A DNA stretch of 64,000 nucleotides from Gelidibacter salicanalis. GTDB lineage: Bacteria > Bacteroidota > Bacteroidia > Flavobacteriales > Flavobacteriaceae. Numbering within the stretch: the stretch's first letter is position 1; the number at the start of each line of letters is the position of its first letter. A model generated the notes under the pieces. It searched no databases and was not told the origin of the DNA. It was given only the letters and a program-made list of their open reading frames with translations. Of the stretch, positions 1-8,728 are shown one piece after another. A program made the translations under genes and the position numbers. The stretch spans positions 148,788 to 212,787 of the forward strand of contig NZ_JAEHJZ010000032.1 of assembly GCF_016469035.1 (NCBI RefSeq), given 5' to 3'.

Positions 1-1
1 A

Positions 2-94
2 GATAACCCTGAGAAATTAAATGAATTGATTCAAGTTTTTGAGACTCTAAGAGGCAAGAATTATAGTAATATTGAACAGTTACAATTAAGATAA
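2..94 (+). CDS. C-terminal end of a probable sulfatase (partial)
   Basis: An open frame enters from the left edge and stops at a TAA at 92-94, giving 30 residues that begin DNPEKLNELIQVFE. Seen: this resembles the usual tail of type I sulfatases, where a segment about the dead body of the catalytic domain ends in DNPEKxxEL followed by a short helix. The next gene is a formylglycine-generating enzyme, which activates sulfatases, so the context agrees. Inference only, since the catalytic domain lies outside the window; other families can end in a similar helix. Confidence 0.4.
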   Translation, partial: DNPEKLNELIQVFETLRGKNYSNIEQLQLR

Positions 95-202
95 TATCAT
101 GAAGAGTTATGTAAGAATCTTAAATTTATAACACTTATAATTCTATATCCGTAAACACTAACCAATTAATAATTATTATTTTCTTTAGTTAAAGATAAAG
201 TA

Positions 203-346
203 ATGAATATTTTTAGCTTAGCTCCGAAATTTAATAGCGAAGAGGCCAATCAGAATTTTGCAGTCAATCATTATGAAATCAAGAGGAGATCCCTGCAATT
301 ATACCTGAAAGAGTTCGAGCTTAATAGAAGATTTCTTGGAGAGTGA
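203..346 (+). CDS. Small ORF of 47 residues, unknown
   Basis: ATG at 203, TGA at 344-346. The product starts MNIFSLAPKFNSEEANQNF and has a basic, helix-prone second half with KRRS and LNRR. I do not recognise it. It sits alone in the 329-base gap between the sulfatase tail and the formylglycine-generating enzyme gene. It could be a real small gene, a remnant of a transposase-like gene, or chance. No clear ribosome binding site helps to decide. Confidence 0.2.
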   Translation: MNIFSLAPKFNSEEANQNFAVNHYEIKRRSLQLYLKEFELNRRFLGE

Positions 347-423
347 ATCTTCGAAAGGCTTATTATCTCTATTATTGAAGGGTTATTAATCATTAAGGAT
401 ATACACAATTCTAATTACGAAGA

Positions 424-1581
424 ATGAAGAAAAGAACTACTATCTACAAAAAGAATATTATTTTAATCTCAACAAACACATTTTTCCATCTTATGATACT
501 GCTGTTTGTTGTATCCAATTTTACGAATTGCAAAAATAATACTAATGAAAAATCTATTGTTAGCGCAGAGAGTAGTTCAATAAATAAAGCTTTTTTGATA
601 GATCAACCAAATGTGGTCAAGACTCCTGAGGGTATGGTCTGGGTAATTGGAAAGACCTTTATTCAAGGAGCTAAAAAGGAGGATAAATACGCTATGGATC
701 GCGAAAAGCCAGCACATCAAGTGACCGTTGATGGTTTTTTTATCGATATTATAGAGGTTACCAACAAACAATTTAAAACGTTTGTGGATGCAACAGATTA
801 TATAACAATTGCAGAACGACCTGTAAATTGGGAAGAGATGAAGAAAGATGTTCCTGAAGGTACCCCAAAACCTCACGATTCTATTTTGCAGCCAGGCAGT
901 TTGATTTTTAATAAAGCTGTTAACAAAGTAGCAAATATGAATAATTACGCGCAATGGTGGCGTTGGCAAATTGGAGCTAATTGGAAACATCCAGAAGGAC
1001 CCGAGAGTTCTATTAAAGAAAAAGATAATTACCCAGTGGTACACATTGCTTTTGAAGATGCTTTGGCATATTGTAAATGGGCGAACCGAAGATTACCTAC
1101 AGAGGCGGAATGGGAATCTGCAGCGCAAGGTACTGCAGTCGATGCAATTTATACTTGGGGCAATAACCCGGAAGTTTTAGATGAAAAAGCGAATACTTGG
1201 CAAGGGGTTTTTCCTGTGAAAAATGAATCCAAGGATGGTTTTGAGCTTATTGCACCGGTGAAGTCATATCCACCAAACTCAATAGGGATTTATGATATGT
1301 TAGGCAATGTTTGGGAAATAACAAGTGACTTATTCAATGTGGACTATTATAAGGAGTTAGATGTTACAAAAGAACATGTAAACCCTATAGGAGCAGACCA
1401 AGGCAAAAGCCCGAACAATCCATATCAACAGGAGCATATTATAAAAGGTGGTTCATTTTTATGTCATGCATCATATTGTGCAAGTTTTAGAATTTCGGGT
1501 AAAATGGGCATGAGCCCTGATTCTGGTTCTGACCATACTGGTTTTAGAACTGTTGCAACGGTAGATATGATTGAAAACTAG
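424..1581 (+). CDS. Formylglycine-generating enzyme (SUMF1 family) lipoprotein
   Basis: 385 residues. The N-terminus is a lipoprotein signal: charged MKKR start, hydrophobic stretch near residues 18-34 and a lipobox-like NFTNC at about 32-36, so the protein is probably anchored in the periplasm or outer membrane. Residues 65-380 form an FGE-sulfatase domain (PF03781) with the typical NRRLPTEAEWE segment and a C-terminal GFR. Near the end it has GGSFLCHASYC, matching the motif that holds the two catalytic cysteines of true FGEs (here C347 and C352). Many family members are EgtB-like or lack these cysteines, so conversion of a sulfatase cysteine to formylglycine is likely. The neighbouring sulfatase tail supports this. 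An extracytoplasmic location is usual in Bacteroidota homologues. Confidence 0.8.
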   Translation: MKKRTTIYKKNIILISTNTFFHLMILLFVVSNFTNCKNNTNEKSIVSAESSSINKAFLIDQPNVVKTPEGMVWVIGKTFIQGAKKEDKYAMDREKPAHQVTVDGFFIDIIEVTNKQFKTFVDATDYITIAERPVNWEEMKKDVPEGTPKPHDSILQPGSLIFNKAVNKVANMNNYAQWWRWQIGANWKHPEGPESSIKEKDNYPVVHIAFEDALAYCKWANRRLPTEAEWESAAQGTAVDAIYTWGNNPEVLDEKANTWQGVFPVKNESKDGFELIAPVKSYPPNSIGIYDMLGNVWEITSDLFNVDYYKELDVTKEHVNPIGADQGKSPNNPYQQEHIIKGGSFLCHASYCASFRISGKMGMSPDSGSDHTGFRTVATVDMIEN

Positions 1582-3047
1582 ACATTTTAAATTTTATTAT
1601 TAAACATAGGGTTTTAATCAGAGCAGATGATTTAATCTGTACAATGGTCGCTTTAAGAAGTATGAAGAGCATAACCATTATAATTGAATTAAAAGTTAGA
1701 ACAAAATTTTAGTTCTTATTTGTATCTGATTGTTCAGTCTCACTTTAAAATATTTTGGTTAAGTATAGTCAAAGAAATCCTAAATTACACTTTTGGAGCA
1801 AGTAAGCTGACATTTATTGGGATATCCAATAAATAGAGTAGACATTGTTATCCTAGTGAAATTATTAAAGATCAATAAACATATGATTCTCTTCTTTGGT
1901 AATTTAGTTTTATTGAGTATAAAGATTAGCTCGTGCTTATTGCCTTCATAGTTAAAATTTTATTATATTGATATTCCCTAATTCAAATTTTGGATGGTAA
2001 ATAATTAGCGATATGGAAAGCGTTTCATTTAGTATAAAATTGTTACTGCTGGAGATTTCACAATTTGTAAAGGATACTTTCAATTCAAATAGGAAACATA
2101 TTCATAGCCTACCTAAACGAACTCCTCCTTGTAATTAATTTGTAAACTCCTAATCTTAATAAAAAGTTATTATTTATAACCCACTCAGCCCATTGCCACT
2201 CCATTCCGCGAAAGCTCCTTTACGGGCAAAGCGCTTCATCAAAAAGTCTTGGACCCAACTCCAAAGTCTCCGATTTCCATTCCACTTGCCCGCTCATTCC
2301 CGAAAAAGGTCGGGAAACAGTCAAACTCCATTGCAACCTCCAAATTTGAAGTTACGTCGGCTTCACCTCGGCTAAACGAGAGCAATTCGTTATCATAACA
2401 CGGAAAGCACATTCCCCTACATTCCGCGAAAAGCTTCATTCCGGGAAAAGCGCTTCCCTAAAAAAGTCTTGGACACAGTCCCCAATTCCAGCTTTCCATT
2501 CCGTTAACCCTTCCCGCTACGCTGGGAAGGAACACTTCACTTCGACGTGGCTCAGCACAGGCATTCCCTATCTATAATTGGGAACAGCGTCCGCCAAATC
2601 GGAATTCCATTTAATGATTTGGTTCCGCTTCCCATGTTTGTATACTTCACATAAGCCTTTAGACCTACATCCGCACCCTCGCTGCCCAACCTTTTTTTGA
2701 CAGCAAAATACCAACATTTGGAACTTGACCGGACTGCATAAACCGTTCTCGCTGCGCTTCACTTTTTATAAGTCCTTATCAATTCCAAATATTGAAAATG
2801 TATCAGCAACAAAAAAAGGTAACAGCGAGGGCGCTATGGGAAGTAAATCTAAAATGAATCTTATAAAATCTTACAAAAACATCAAAAAGGAAGCGGCACC
2901 AAAAAAAACAAAAAAGGAAAACACTCAAGATATAATAAGTAAATCACTTCAAAAAAATATAAACACAAACTGTCTGAATGCCAGCCCGACAATTCATTTT
3001 GGCGGGGTTCAGATGGCAATTCTAATTAATCTTTTAAATCTTTTATT
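1582..3047. other. Long noncoding stretch before ssb
   Basis: About 1.47 kb without a convincing gene. 1582-2180 is AT-rich and featureless to me. 2180-2800 changes to a GC-richer composition and holds a long imperfect direct repeat (listed separately) and the small perfect hairpin CCTTCCC...GGGAAGG at 2509-2530. 2800-3047 is the A-rich leader of ssb. The change at about 2180 may mark the edge of the conjugative element. Confidence 0.5.
2199..2507. repeat. Imperfect direct repeat, about 85 bp, two copies
   Basis: Copy one is at about 2199-2286 and copy two at about 2418-2507. Shared blocks include ATTCCGCGAAA, AAAGCGCTTC, AAAAAGTCTTGGAC and TTTCCATTCC in the same order. The copies differ by scattered substitutions and small indels. 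They are too diverged to be a recent duplication. They may be binding sites or an old duplication at the flank of the conjugative element; no target-site duplication or transposase is seen. Confidence 0.6.
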
Positions 3048-3392
3048 ATGAGCACTTTAAAAAATCACGTACAGTTAATCGGAAACGTTGGCCAGGAGCC
3101 ACAGATCACGAACCTTGAAAGCGGTAAGAAAGTAGCCCGTTTTTCATTGGCGACGAACGAGTATTACAAGGATGCCAAAGGCGAGAAGACGCAGACTACA
3201 GATTGGCACACCGTGGTAGCTTGGGGAAAGACCGCCGAAATTATCGAACAATATGTGGATAAGGGCAAAGAAATAGGGGTTACCGGGAAACTGAGAACCA
3301 GAACCTATACCACCGATGATGGCAGTCAGCGCTATGTAACGGAAGTCGAAGCTAGGGAAATTCTTTTGCTAGGAACTAAAAACGAGCAATAA
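3048..3392 (+). CDS. ssb: Single-stranded DNA-binding protein
   Basis: 114 residues, an OB-fold SSB of the short kind carried by conjugative and mobilisable elements. Seen: NHVQLIGNVGQEPQ at the start, KVARFSLATNEYYKDAKGE, then TDWHTVVAWGKTAEI and VTGKLRTRTY, all standard SSB strands. It lacks the long acidic-tipped tail of chromosomal SSB (178 residues in E. coli). It coats single-stranded DNA during transfer or replication. The start at 3048 puts the conserved MSTLKNHVQLIG at the N-terminus. A strong hairpin follows the gene at once. Confidence 0.92.
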   Translation: MSTLKNHVQLIGNVGQEPQITNLESGKKVARFSLATNEYYKDAKGEKTQTTDWHTVVAWGKTAEIIEQYVDKGKEIGVTGKLRTRTYTTDDGSQRYVTEVEAREILLLGTKNEQ

Positions 3393-3402
3393 TACTTAAA
3401 AT

Positions 3403-3440
3403 TTAAGAGGGCGTACTACACGAAAGATGCGCCCTCTTAA
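3403..3440 (+). terminator. Hairpin after ssb
   Basis: Perfect 11-bp inverted repeat TTAAGAGGGCG / CGCCCTCTTAA with a 16-base loop, followed by TCATTATT. It sits 10 bases after the ssb stop and before the next gene. The stem is very stable but the T-run is weak, so it may act as a terminator or attenuator. Confidence 0.6.
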
Positions 3441-3466
3441 TCATTATTCACAAAAAATAGAAAATC

Positions 3467-3847
3467 ATGAAAGCACAAGTTAATGAAATCAAAGAAGGAT
3501 TGCAACATTTTCACGGAACGGAAACGTTCTATCAAATCCCATTAATAAGAACACGTTTTACAGACGGACTGAAATATCTAGCCAATGTAGCGGATTGCTT
3601 TTGGCTGATTACGGATACTTCGGTAATAGTAAAAAGCCTGATTCCTCGTAGTGAATTTATAAGCATAGATTTTAAAAGATTGTCCAAGGAAAAACAGGAT
3701 ATTATGGGTTATGAAGCTGAAATTACCTACACCGATGGCAATGATCATATTTTAGAAACACAAGGGTATCGTGCCACCGATTTTCCACTGGATGAACTGC
3801 GTTTGTTTTTTGTAAATGATACGCTGATGTTACCAAGCGAATACTAA
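3467..3847 (+). CDS. DUF6876 family protein
   Basis: 126 residues, cytoplasmic, no signal or membrane segment. The FTDGLKYLANVADCFWLITDT segment near residues 30-51 is the hallmark of DUF6876, a small family common on Bacteroidota conjugative elements with no known function. The C-terminal part, with ITYTDGNDHILETQGYRATDFP, looks like a short beta-sheet domain. It is followed 11 bases later by a second small gene and probably shares its transcript. Confidence 0.6.
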   Translation: MKAQVNEIKEGLQHFHGTETFYQIPLIRTRFTDGLKYLANVADCFWLITDTSVIVKSLIPRSEFISIDFKRLSKEKQDIMGYEAEITYTDGNDHILETQGYRATDFPLDELRLFFVNDTLMLPSEY

Positions 3848-3858
3848 AATTTTGGACC

Positions 3859-4056
3859 ATGGTACATCTCAATTTTAATGACTTAAGCAAGGAAGCTCAA
3901 AACCGACTTTTAGAACTTTCCAAAAAAGATGTGGAACGAAAATTTGGTGATAGTATTCGCAAATACGTAAGGGAAAATTATACCTGTTTTGAAACGATGA
4001 TTGAGGAAGAAGCATTGCGGAATTTGTATTCCTATACCTTCAAATTCAGTATCTGA
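3859..4056 (+). CDS. Small conserved-looking protein, unknown
   Basis: 65 residues. Starts MVHLNFNDLSKEAQNRLLEL, with the helical, charged look of small regulatory or accessory proteins of mobile elements. No known motif. It lies 11 bases after the DUF6876 gene on the same strand and is closed by a terminator-like hairpin, so it is probably the last gene of the ssb-DUF6876 group. Confidence 0.5.
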   Translation: MVHLNFNDLSKEAQNRLLELSKKDVERKFGDSIRKYVRENYTCFETMIEEEALRNLYSYTFKFSI

Positions 4057-4077
4057 TTTTTAAAATTAATGAACACG

Positions 4078-4105
4078 CACCTCTGAATTTTATGGGGTGT
4101 TTTTG
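4078..4105 (+). terminator. Rho-independent terminator
   Basis: CACCTC pairs with GGGGTG (one G-T pair) around a 10-base loop, followed directly by TTTTTT. It lies 21 bases after the stop of the 65-residue gene. Confidence 0.6.
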
Positions 4106-4319
4106 TGTTTAGTAAATTGTAACTCAACAAAAAAAGTATTTTTATTTTGCTGAAATTCAGCATCTATAATTTTATATGGTTATCCCATTTTGACTTTCGC
4201 TGATAACTGTATCCATCTTAAATTACATATCGGAATTTGAATAATTCCGGAAGAGGCAATTGGCTCCCGATAGCTCGGGATTAGCCAGATTGTATGAAAT
4301 TTTGTCCCGCTGGGCGGGA

Positions 4320-4374
4320 CGAAAAGGAATAGCAAGAGGGTAACGGGCAGAGCCACGTTACATATTCCTTTTCG
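4320..4374. other. Nested inverted repeat, candidate oriT
   Basis: Outer perfect 12-bp repeat CGAAAAGGAATA / TATTCCTTTTCG encloses an inner GTAACG / CGTTAC pair, making one extended hairpin. It lies just upstream of the mobilisation genes, where oriT is normally found. A short GC-rich palindrome, GTCCCGC TGG GCGGGAC, abuts it on the left (4304-4320). The whole 4057-4506 gap has no other gene I can support. Confidence 0.4.
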
Positions 4375-4432
4375 TTTATAAATCATTGATTTTCAATTAC
4401 TTGAAAATTAATTGATTTTTTAGATTTCATCA

Positions 4433-4489
4433 ATTTGCGTCAAATGCCCCGAAACCACCTGTAAACTGGGATGGATTTGCGTCAAATGC
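4433..4489. promoter_or_regulatory. Two copies of a 15-bp palindrome before the mob genes
   Basis: ATTTGCGTCAAATGC occurs at 4433-4447 and 4475-4489. Each copy is an inverted repeat (ATTTG CGT CAAAT). The spacing is exactly 42 bp, about four helical turns, so two protein dimers would sit on the same face. The second copy ends 17 bases before the BfmA-like start. Likely a binding site for the BfmA-like protein or another relaxosome/autoregulatory factor. Confidence 0.55.
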
Positions 4490-4506
4490 ACAAAAAAGCG
4501 AAATAA

Positions 4507-4887
4507 ATGGATTCATTCATCACCATCAGGTTCAAAAGGAAAACTGCCAAATGTTTTCAGGAATTTTCAAAAACTCATTTCAAATCGCATACCGATGCCA
4601 TGGCAACTATGCTCGATTTTTTCTTTTACAATGAGATCTCTCCAAAGGAAAATTTTGGTCCGACAGGGCGAACCATAGAAGCCAACTTACTCAAAAGAAT
4701 CAATGCAGTAATTGCTATAATGAGGGATGTTGAAAAGACCCAAACCAAGCCCACAGTTGCAATGATGGAATCTCTTTTTCAGACCGAAACACCAACAAAG
4801 AAACCGTTGATTTTAGAAAAGAAATTTATCGATAAACAGAAGAAAGTGCGCTTTAAAGAAAAGGAAAATCCAAACAACGAACTTTAA
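4507..4887 (+). CDS. BfmA/BtgA-like mobilisation protein
   Basis: 126 residues. The N-terminal half (FITIRFKRKTAKCFQEFSKT, then SHTDAMATMLDFFFYNEI) looks like a ribbon-helix-helix DNA-binding unit. The middle has ANLLKRINAVIAIMRDVEK, typical of BfmA/BtgA accessory proteins of Bacteroides mobilisable elements. The tail is basic. It probably binds oriT and helps the relaxase encoded 11 bases downstream. Two palindromes just upstream are good candidate sites for autoregulation. Confidence 0.7.
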   Translation: MDSFITIRFKRKTAKCFQEFSKTHFKSHTDAMATMLDFFFYNEISPKENFGPTGRTIEANLLKRINAVIAIMRDVEKTQTKPTVAMMESLFQTETPTKKPLILEKKFIDKQKKVRFKEKENPNNEL

Positions 4888-4898
4888 ATTTTCGAGCT

Positions 4899-5930
4899 AT
4901 GTACATCACAATTACACCCCAAAAAATGGGAGGCAATTATTCCAAGAGTTCAGCGGATTTTGTTGGTTATCTGGAGAAGGAAAACCAAGGATTGGAGCAA
5001 CAGGATATGGAACATTTTTTTAACCAAAATGGCGACGAGATTTCAGCAGAGGAAGTGGTCAGGGAAATAGATAGTAATACGGCAAAACTTGAAAAGCACG
5101 AACCACGGTTTTATTCTATTACCGTAAGTCCTTCAAAATACGAACTGAAACGGTTGCAGAACCATAGTGAGGATTTGCAAAAATACACCCGTGAGATTAT
5201 GAAGGATTATGTGGCTTCATTTAATCGTGAAATCAATGGGCGACCAATAACCATAGACGACATAAAATATTATGCAAAAATTGAACATCAACGAACATTC
5301 AAGGGAACGGACTTTCAGATAAAAGAAAACCAACCGTATGCCACAAAAATACTTCAACTAAAAACAGAAGTCCGAAATGTGAAAGATGGGCGAGCAGTAG
5401 GAAATGTGAAAAAATTGGAAAAAGAAATTGGGAAACTAGAAAGAGAAGCGCCGCATCAACAGAACGGAAAACGAATCGTACAGGAAATGCCAAAAGCAGG
5501 GAACCAAAGTCATATCCATATTATTGTGAGCCGGAAAGATGCGTCTAATAAATTCAGTTTGTCGCCTGGAAGTAAATACAAAGCTTCCGATGTTGAATTA
5601 AATGGTAAAACGGTAAAACGAGGATTTGATAGAGATGGATTTTTTACAAAAGCAGAAAAGACTTTTGACAAGACATTTGATTATCAAAGGAACTTCGCTG
5701 AAACTTATAAGGCAAGAAAGGATTTCATTAAGAATCCGAAAATCTATTTTGCTTCACTAATGAAACTGCCCACCAACGAAAAAGCATTGGCGTTCAAAAT
5801 AATGGGCAAAAGTGGCATCCCGATGATGCCGACTATTCCTGTCACACAAGCACAACTGGCAATGAAAATTTTTAATAGGCTGCGACGTGGTGCTGAAGTG
5901 GCCATCAAATCGAGTTCTATCGGAATCTAA
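4899..5930 (+). CDS. MobB-type relaxase (DUF5712)
   Basis: 343 residues. It starts MYITITPQKMGGNYSKSS, usual for Bacteroidota DUF5712/BfmB relaxases. QSHIHIIVSRKD (H205, H207) gives the metal-binding histidine pair of the relaxase fold, with a further histidine at H130. Tyrosines Y104, Y125 and Y126 are candidate nucleophiles; I cannot choose between them. Residues 150-190 are charged and helical. It would nick oriT and stay covalently bound to the transferred strand. It lies between the BfmA-like gene and the coupling protein gene, the standard mob order. Confidence 0.82.
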   Translation: MYITITPQKMGGNYSKSSADFVGYLEKENQGLEQQDMEHFFNQNGDEISAEEVVREIDSNTAKLEKHEPRFYSITVSPSKYELKRLQNHSEDLQKYTREIMKDYVASFNREINGRPITIDDIKYYAKIEHQRTFKGTDFQIKENQPYATKILQLKTEVRNVKDGRAVGNVKKLEKEIGKLEREAPHQQNGKRIVQEMPKAGNQSHIHIIVSRKDASNKFSLSPGSKYKASDVELNGKTVKRGFDRDGFFTKAEKTFDKTFDYQRNFAETYKARKDFIKNPKIYFASLMKLPTNEKALAFKIMGKSGIPMMPTIPVTQAQLAMKIFNRLRRGAEVAIKSSSIGI

Positions 5931-5939
5931 TTTAAAATT

Positions 5940-7520
5940 ATGCAAATGGACAATCTCGTAACAGTACTTTTTATTATTGGTTTGGCCAGCGGTGTTTTCT
6001 ATGGGATGTATCGGATAAGTAGATATGCATTCATTTTTAATTTTCTTTTGCTCGGTGCTCTTGTGTTTTATTTGAACGAAGAATTCCGATTGGTTTTAAT
6101 CGCACTCTATTTGGTTTGCCCTCTCACATTAAATAATTTGGGAATGTATGTTTTTCTGCACAAAACGGACAAGCCTAAAAATGGAAATGCCAAATATCAG
6201 GTAAACTTTGCCACCACCAAAGGAAACTTCAAATTGGACAATATAAAACGCGGTGCATCCGTCATTGGTTCTGCTGGAAGCGGAAAGACTGAAAGCGTGG
6301 TTTATGGATTCCTGAAACACTTTCGGAAGGAAGGTTTTTGCGGCATCATTCACGACTATAAAAATTTTGAACTAACTGAAATGGCTTATCCACTTTTCAA
6401 GAATGGGGATATCGCATTTAAGGTTATTTCCTTCGATAAAATCATCCACAGGGTAAATCCTATTGCGCCACGCTATTTAGAGAACGAGGAAAGCGTAAAC
6501 GAGGTTTCAAGGGTGCTGATTGAGAATCTTTTGGAGCAACGGGAGTCTGGAACTACTGGAACGACCAAATTTTTTAATGATGCAGCGGAAGGATTGATAG
6601 GTGGGTTGATTTGGAAACTGAAAACTACATATCCAGAATACTGTACATTGCCCCATCTGATTGCTGTTTACCAATATCTAGACACGGACAGCCTAATCCG
6701 GTTTTTGGAAACCAATACAACCTCAAGGGCCATGGCAGATGCTTTTATCAGTGGCAAGGATTCCGAAAGGCAGACCGCTGGTGTAAAGAGCACTTTGGCA
6801 AACGCGCTGAAGCGCATCAGTACGCAACGTATTTTTATGGCATTGTCTGCGGATGAAGTGCCACTCAATATCAATAGTCCAGAAAATCCAACTGTGATTT
6901 CGATCGTGAACAACCCCAAATTCGAAACCTCCTATTCCCCAGTGATCGCTACCATTATTCACACCATAACCAAACAAATGAGTGTTCGTAATAGCGAGCC
7001 TTCTTTTCTCTTAATGGAAGAAGCACCGACCATTCGTTTATTGAATATGCACCGTATTCCCGCAACGTTGCGTAGTTATGACATTGCCACCATTTACGTG
7101 ATGCAGGACAAGATTCAAAACGATATGATGTATGGCGATAAGGCGAGCAAGGCTATTTTGAGCAACCTTTCCTATCAATTTTTCGGTAAGGTAAATGATC
7201 CTGACACCGCAAAGTATTATGAGCGGTTTTTTGAGATTGTTAAAGATCCGACAAAAAGTATTAGCCGAGGTCACAATCTTGATTTTGATACTAGAATAAC
7301 TACAGGAGAAAAGGAAATCCCGAAAATAAGAGCTGATGTTTTCTTTCGATTGAGACAGGGAGAGTTTGTTACCTATGCTGATGGAAAGGATAAGAAGGTG
7401 CAGTTTAAATTACAACCAATTCAAAGAGAGCTTCCAAAAGAATCTAATCAGTTTTCACAAGAGGATCTAGCAGCTAATTTTGAACGGATTTATGAAGAGT
7501 CTAAATCGATCTTTGGGTAG
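5940..7520 (+). CDS. Type IV coupling protein (VirD4/TraG-like, MobC)
   Basis: 526 residues. Two or three hydrophobic segments in the first 75 residues anchor it in the inner membrane. Walker A is GSAGSGKT (110-117). FLLMEEAPTIR near residue 355 fits the Walker B position and the second acidic residue. HDYKN at about 137 and the TraG/TraD C-terminal part (YGDKASKAILSNLSYQFFGKV) complete a TraG-D-type ATPase. It couples the relaxosome to the conjugation channel, whose genes lie on the far side of the defence island. It starts 10 bases after the relaxase and ends the mob operon. Confidence 0.86.
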   Translation: MQMDNLVTVLFIIGLASGVFYGMYRISRYAFIFNFLLLGALVFYLNEEFRLVLIALYLVCPLTLNNLGMYVFLHKTDKPKNGNAKYQVNFATTKGNFKLDNIKRGASVIGSAGSGKTESVVYGFLKHFRKEGFCGIIHDYKNFELTEMAYPLFKNGDIAFKVISFDKIIHRVNPIAPRYLENEESVNEVSRVLIENLLEQRESGTTGTTKFFNDAAEGLIGGLIWKLKTTYPEYCTLPHLIAVYQYLDTDSLIRFLETNTTSRAMADAFISGKDSERQTAGVKSTLANALKRISTQRIFMALSADEVPLNINSPENPTVISIVNNPKFETSYSPVIATIIHTITKQMSVRNSEPSFLLMEEAPTIRLLNMHRIPATLRSYDIATIYVMQDKIQNDMMYGDKASKAILSNLSYQFFGKVNDPDTAKYYERFFEIVKDPTKSISRGHNLDFDTRITTGEKEIPKIRADVFFRLRQGEFVTYADGKDKKVQFKLQPIQRELPKESNQFSQEDLAANFERIYEESKSIFG

Positions 7521-7668
7521 TGGATAATATCATAATTAATTTATTGCTATTGCATTTTATTGAATATGACTGTGTTAAATACTAAATACACTTTTATTTA
7601 GCTGGAATACAATAAGATGATGAATGTTTAAAGAGTGATGTAATACTAAAGTCTCGGCATAGTTTGCT

Positions 7669-7676
7669 ATATTTGT
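7669..7676 (+). promoter_or_regulatory. Minus-7 box of a Bacteroidota promoter
   Basis: TATATTTG fits TAnnTTTG. It lies within the first codons of the longest possible frame of the downstream AAA ATPase, which argues that translation starts after it. No clear TTG at the usual minus-33 distance. Confidence 0.4.
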
Positions 7677-7696
7677 ATAAAATTCGAGATAGAGAT

Positions 7697-8728
7697 TTGA
7701 GCCAATTTGATTATATAAAAGAAATAGCAAAGTATGGTTTAGAAAATGACCAGGAACGCTTATTGACTGTAATTAACGAACTTGTTGAACATTCTAAAAA
7801 GACTAAAAAGGTTAATTTCGCAATTCAATTGCAATCTATCCTTAAAGAGTCTATGCGACAACAAAGCACTAATAATTTGACCAAAGTTGGTTCTGATTCT
7901 TATTATCAGCGTCTTGATGATCGTGATATTCAAGATTTAATTCTTGAAAAAATTACTTCAGACTATTCTTTAGAGAACATTGTTGCAGATGAGGTAGTAA
8001 TGGGGGAACTAAAACATTTTATTGAAGAGCACGATAAAATTGAATTACTTCAAAGATTCAATCTTCCCGTTTCCAATAAATTACTCTTGCACGGACCATC
8101 TGGTTGTGGTAAAACGCTTGCCTCTTACGTGATTGCTGGCGAACTCGATAAAATGATGGTAGTTGTTAATTTGGGAGCAATCGTCTCATCTAAATTAGGC
8201 GAAACAAGTAAAAACCTTTCCAAAATATTTAAGAAAGCAGCTCTTGAAGATTGCATAATCTTTATTGATGAATTTGATAGTCTAGGAAAAGTACGTGATT
8301 ATAGTCAAGACCACGGCGAAATGAAGCGTGTGGTTAATACTATTCTTCAGTTATTTGATTATTTGCCTCAAAGCAGTATTGTTATTGCTGCCACGAATCA
8401 AAAGGAAATGTTAGATTCAGCATTGACGAGAAGATTTGATAGTATAATAGGATTTTCTTTACCTAATACGGAACAAATCAAAAACCTTGTTGAACTGACA
8501 TTAAGTAAGAGTGGGTTTTTATTCAGTAATAAGAGGGAGGCGACTAATATTATGAAGCTGTGTGAAGGTTTGTCTTATTACAGTATTCAGAAAACTCTGC
8601 TCACTGCATTAAAGAGAAGTCTGTTTAAGCATAGTGATAGAGATATAAAGTCAATTACTAAAATTGATAGCCATATTTGGAAATCTCTTGTTATTGCAGA
8701 AAAGAAATCACTTGACATAAACGCTTAA
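7697..8728 (+). CDS. AAA ATPase, IetA-like
   Basis: About 343 residues from the TTG at 7697; the frame is open back to 7664, but a promoter box overlaps those codons. It has a helical N-terminal region (to about residue 95) and then one AAA+ module: GPSGCGKT (Walker A, about 133-140), CIIFIDEFDS (Walker B, about 190-200), ATNQ sensor I and ALTRRFD with the arginine finger. The sequence type matches ATPases paired with subtilases in IetAS systems, known for plasmid incompatibility and reported as antiphage. The partner subtilase is tail to tail, and both stop codons sit in the shared TTAA at 8725-8728. The usual arrangement is one operon, so this convergent form is odd. Confidence 0.72.
   Translation: MSQFDYIKEIAKYGLENDQERLLTVINELVEHSKKTKKVNFAIQLQSILKESMRQQSTNNLTKVGSDSYYQRLDDRDIQDLILEKITSDYSLENIVADEVVMGELKHFIEEHDKIELLQRFNLPVSNKLLLHGPSGCGKTLASYVIAGELDKMMVVVNLGAIVSSKLGETSKNLSKIFKKAALEDCIIFIDEFDSLGKVRDYSQDHGEMKRVVNTILQLFDYLPQSSIVIAATNQKEMLDSALTRRFDSIIGFSLPNTEQIKNLVELTLSKSGFLFSNKREATNIMKLCEGLSYYSIQKTLLTALKRSLFKHSDRDIKSITKIDSHIWKSLVIAEKKSLDINA

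Noticed and set aside
2725-3051. Open frame of 108 codons before ssb that overlaps its start as ATGA
   Set aside because: Lysine- and asparagine-rich low-complexity translation of an A-rich leader, no recognisable domain; more likely untranslated leader.
4180-4386. Minus-strand frame of 68 codons before the mob genes
   Set aside because: It is the translation of the inverted repeats; no domain or start signal.
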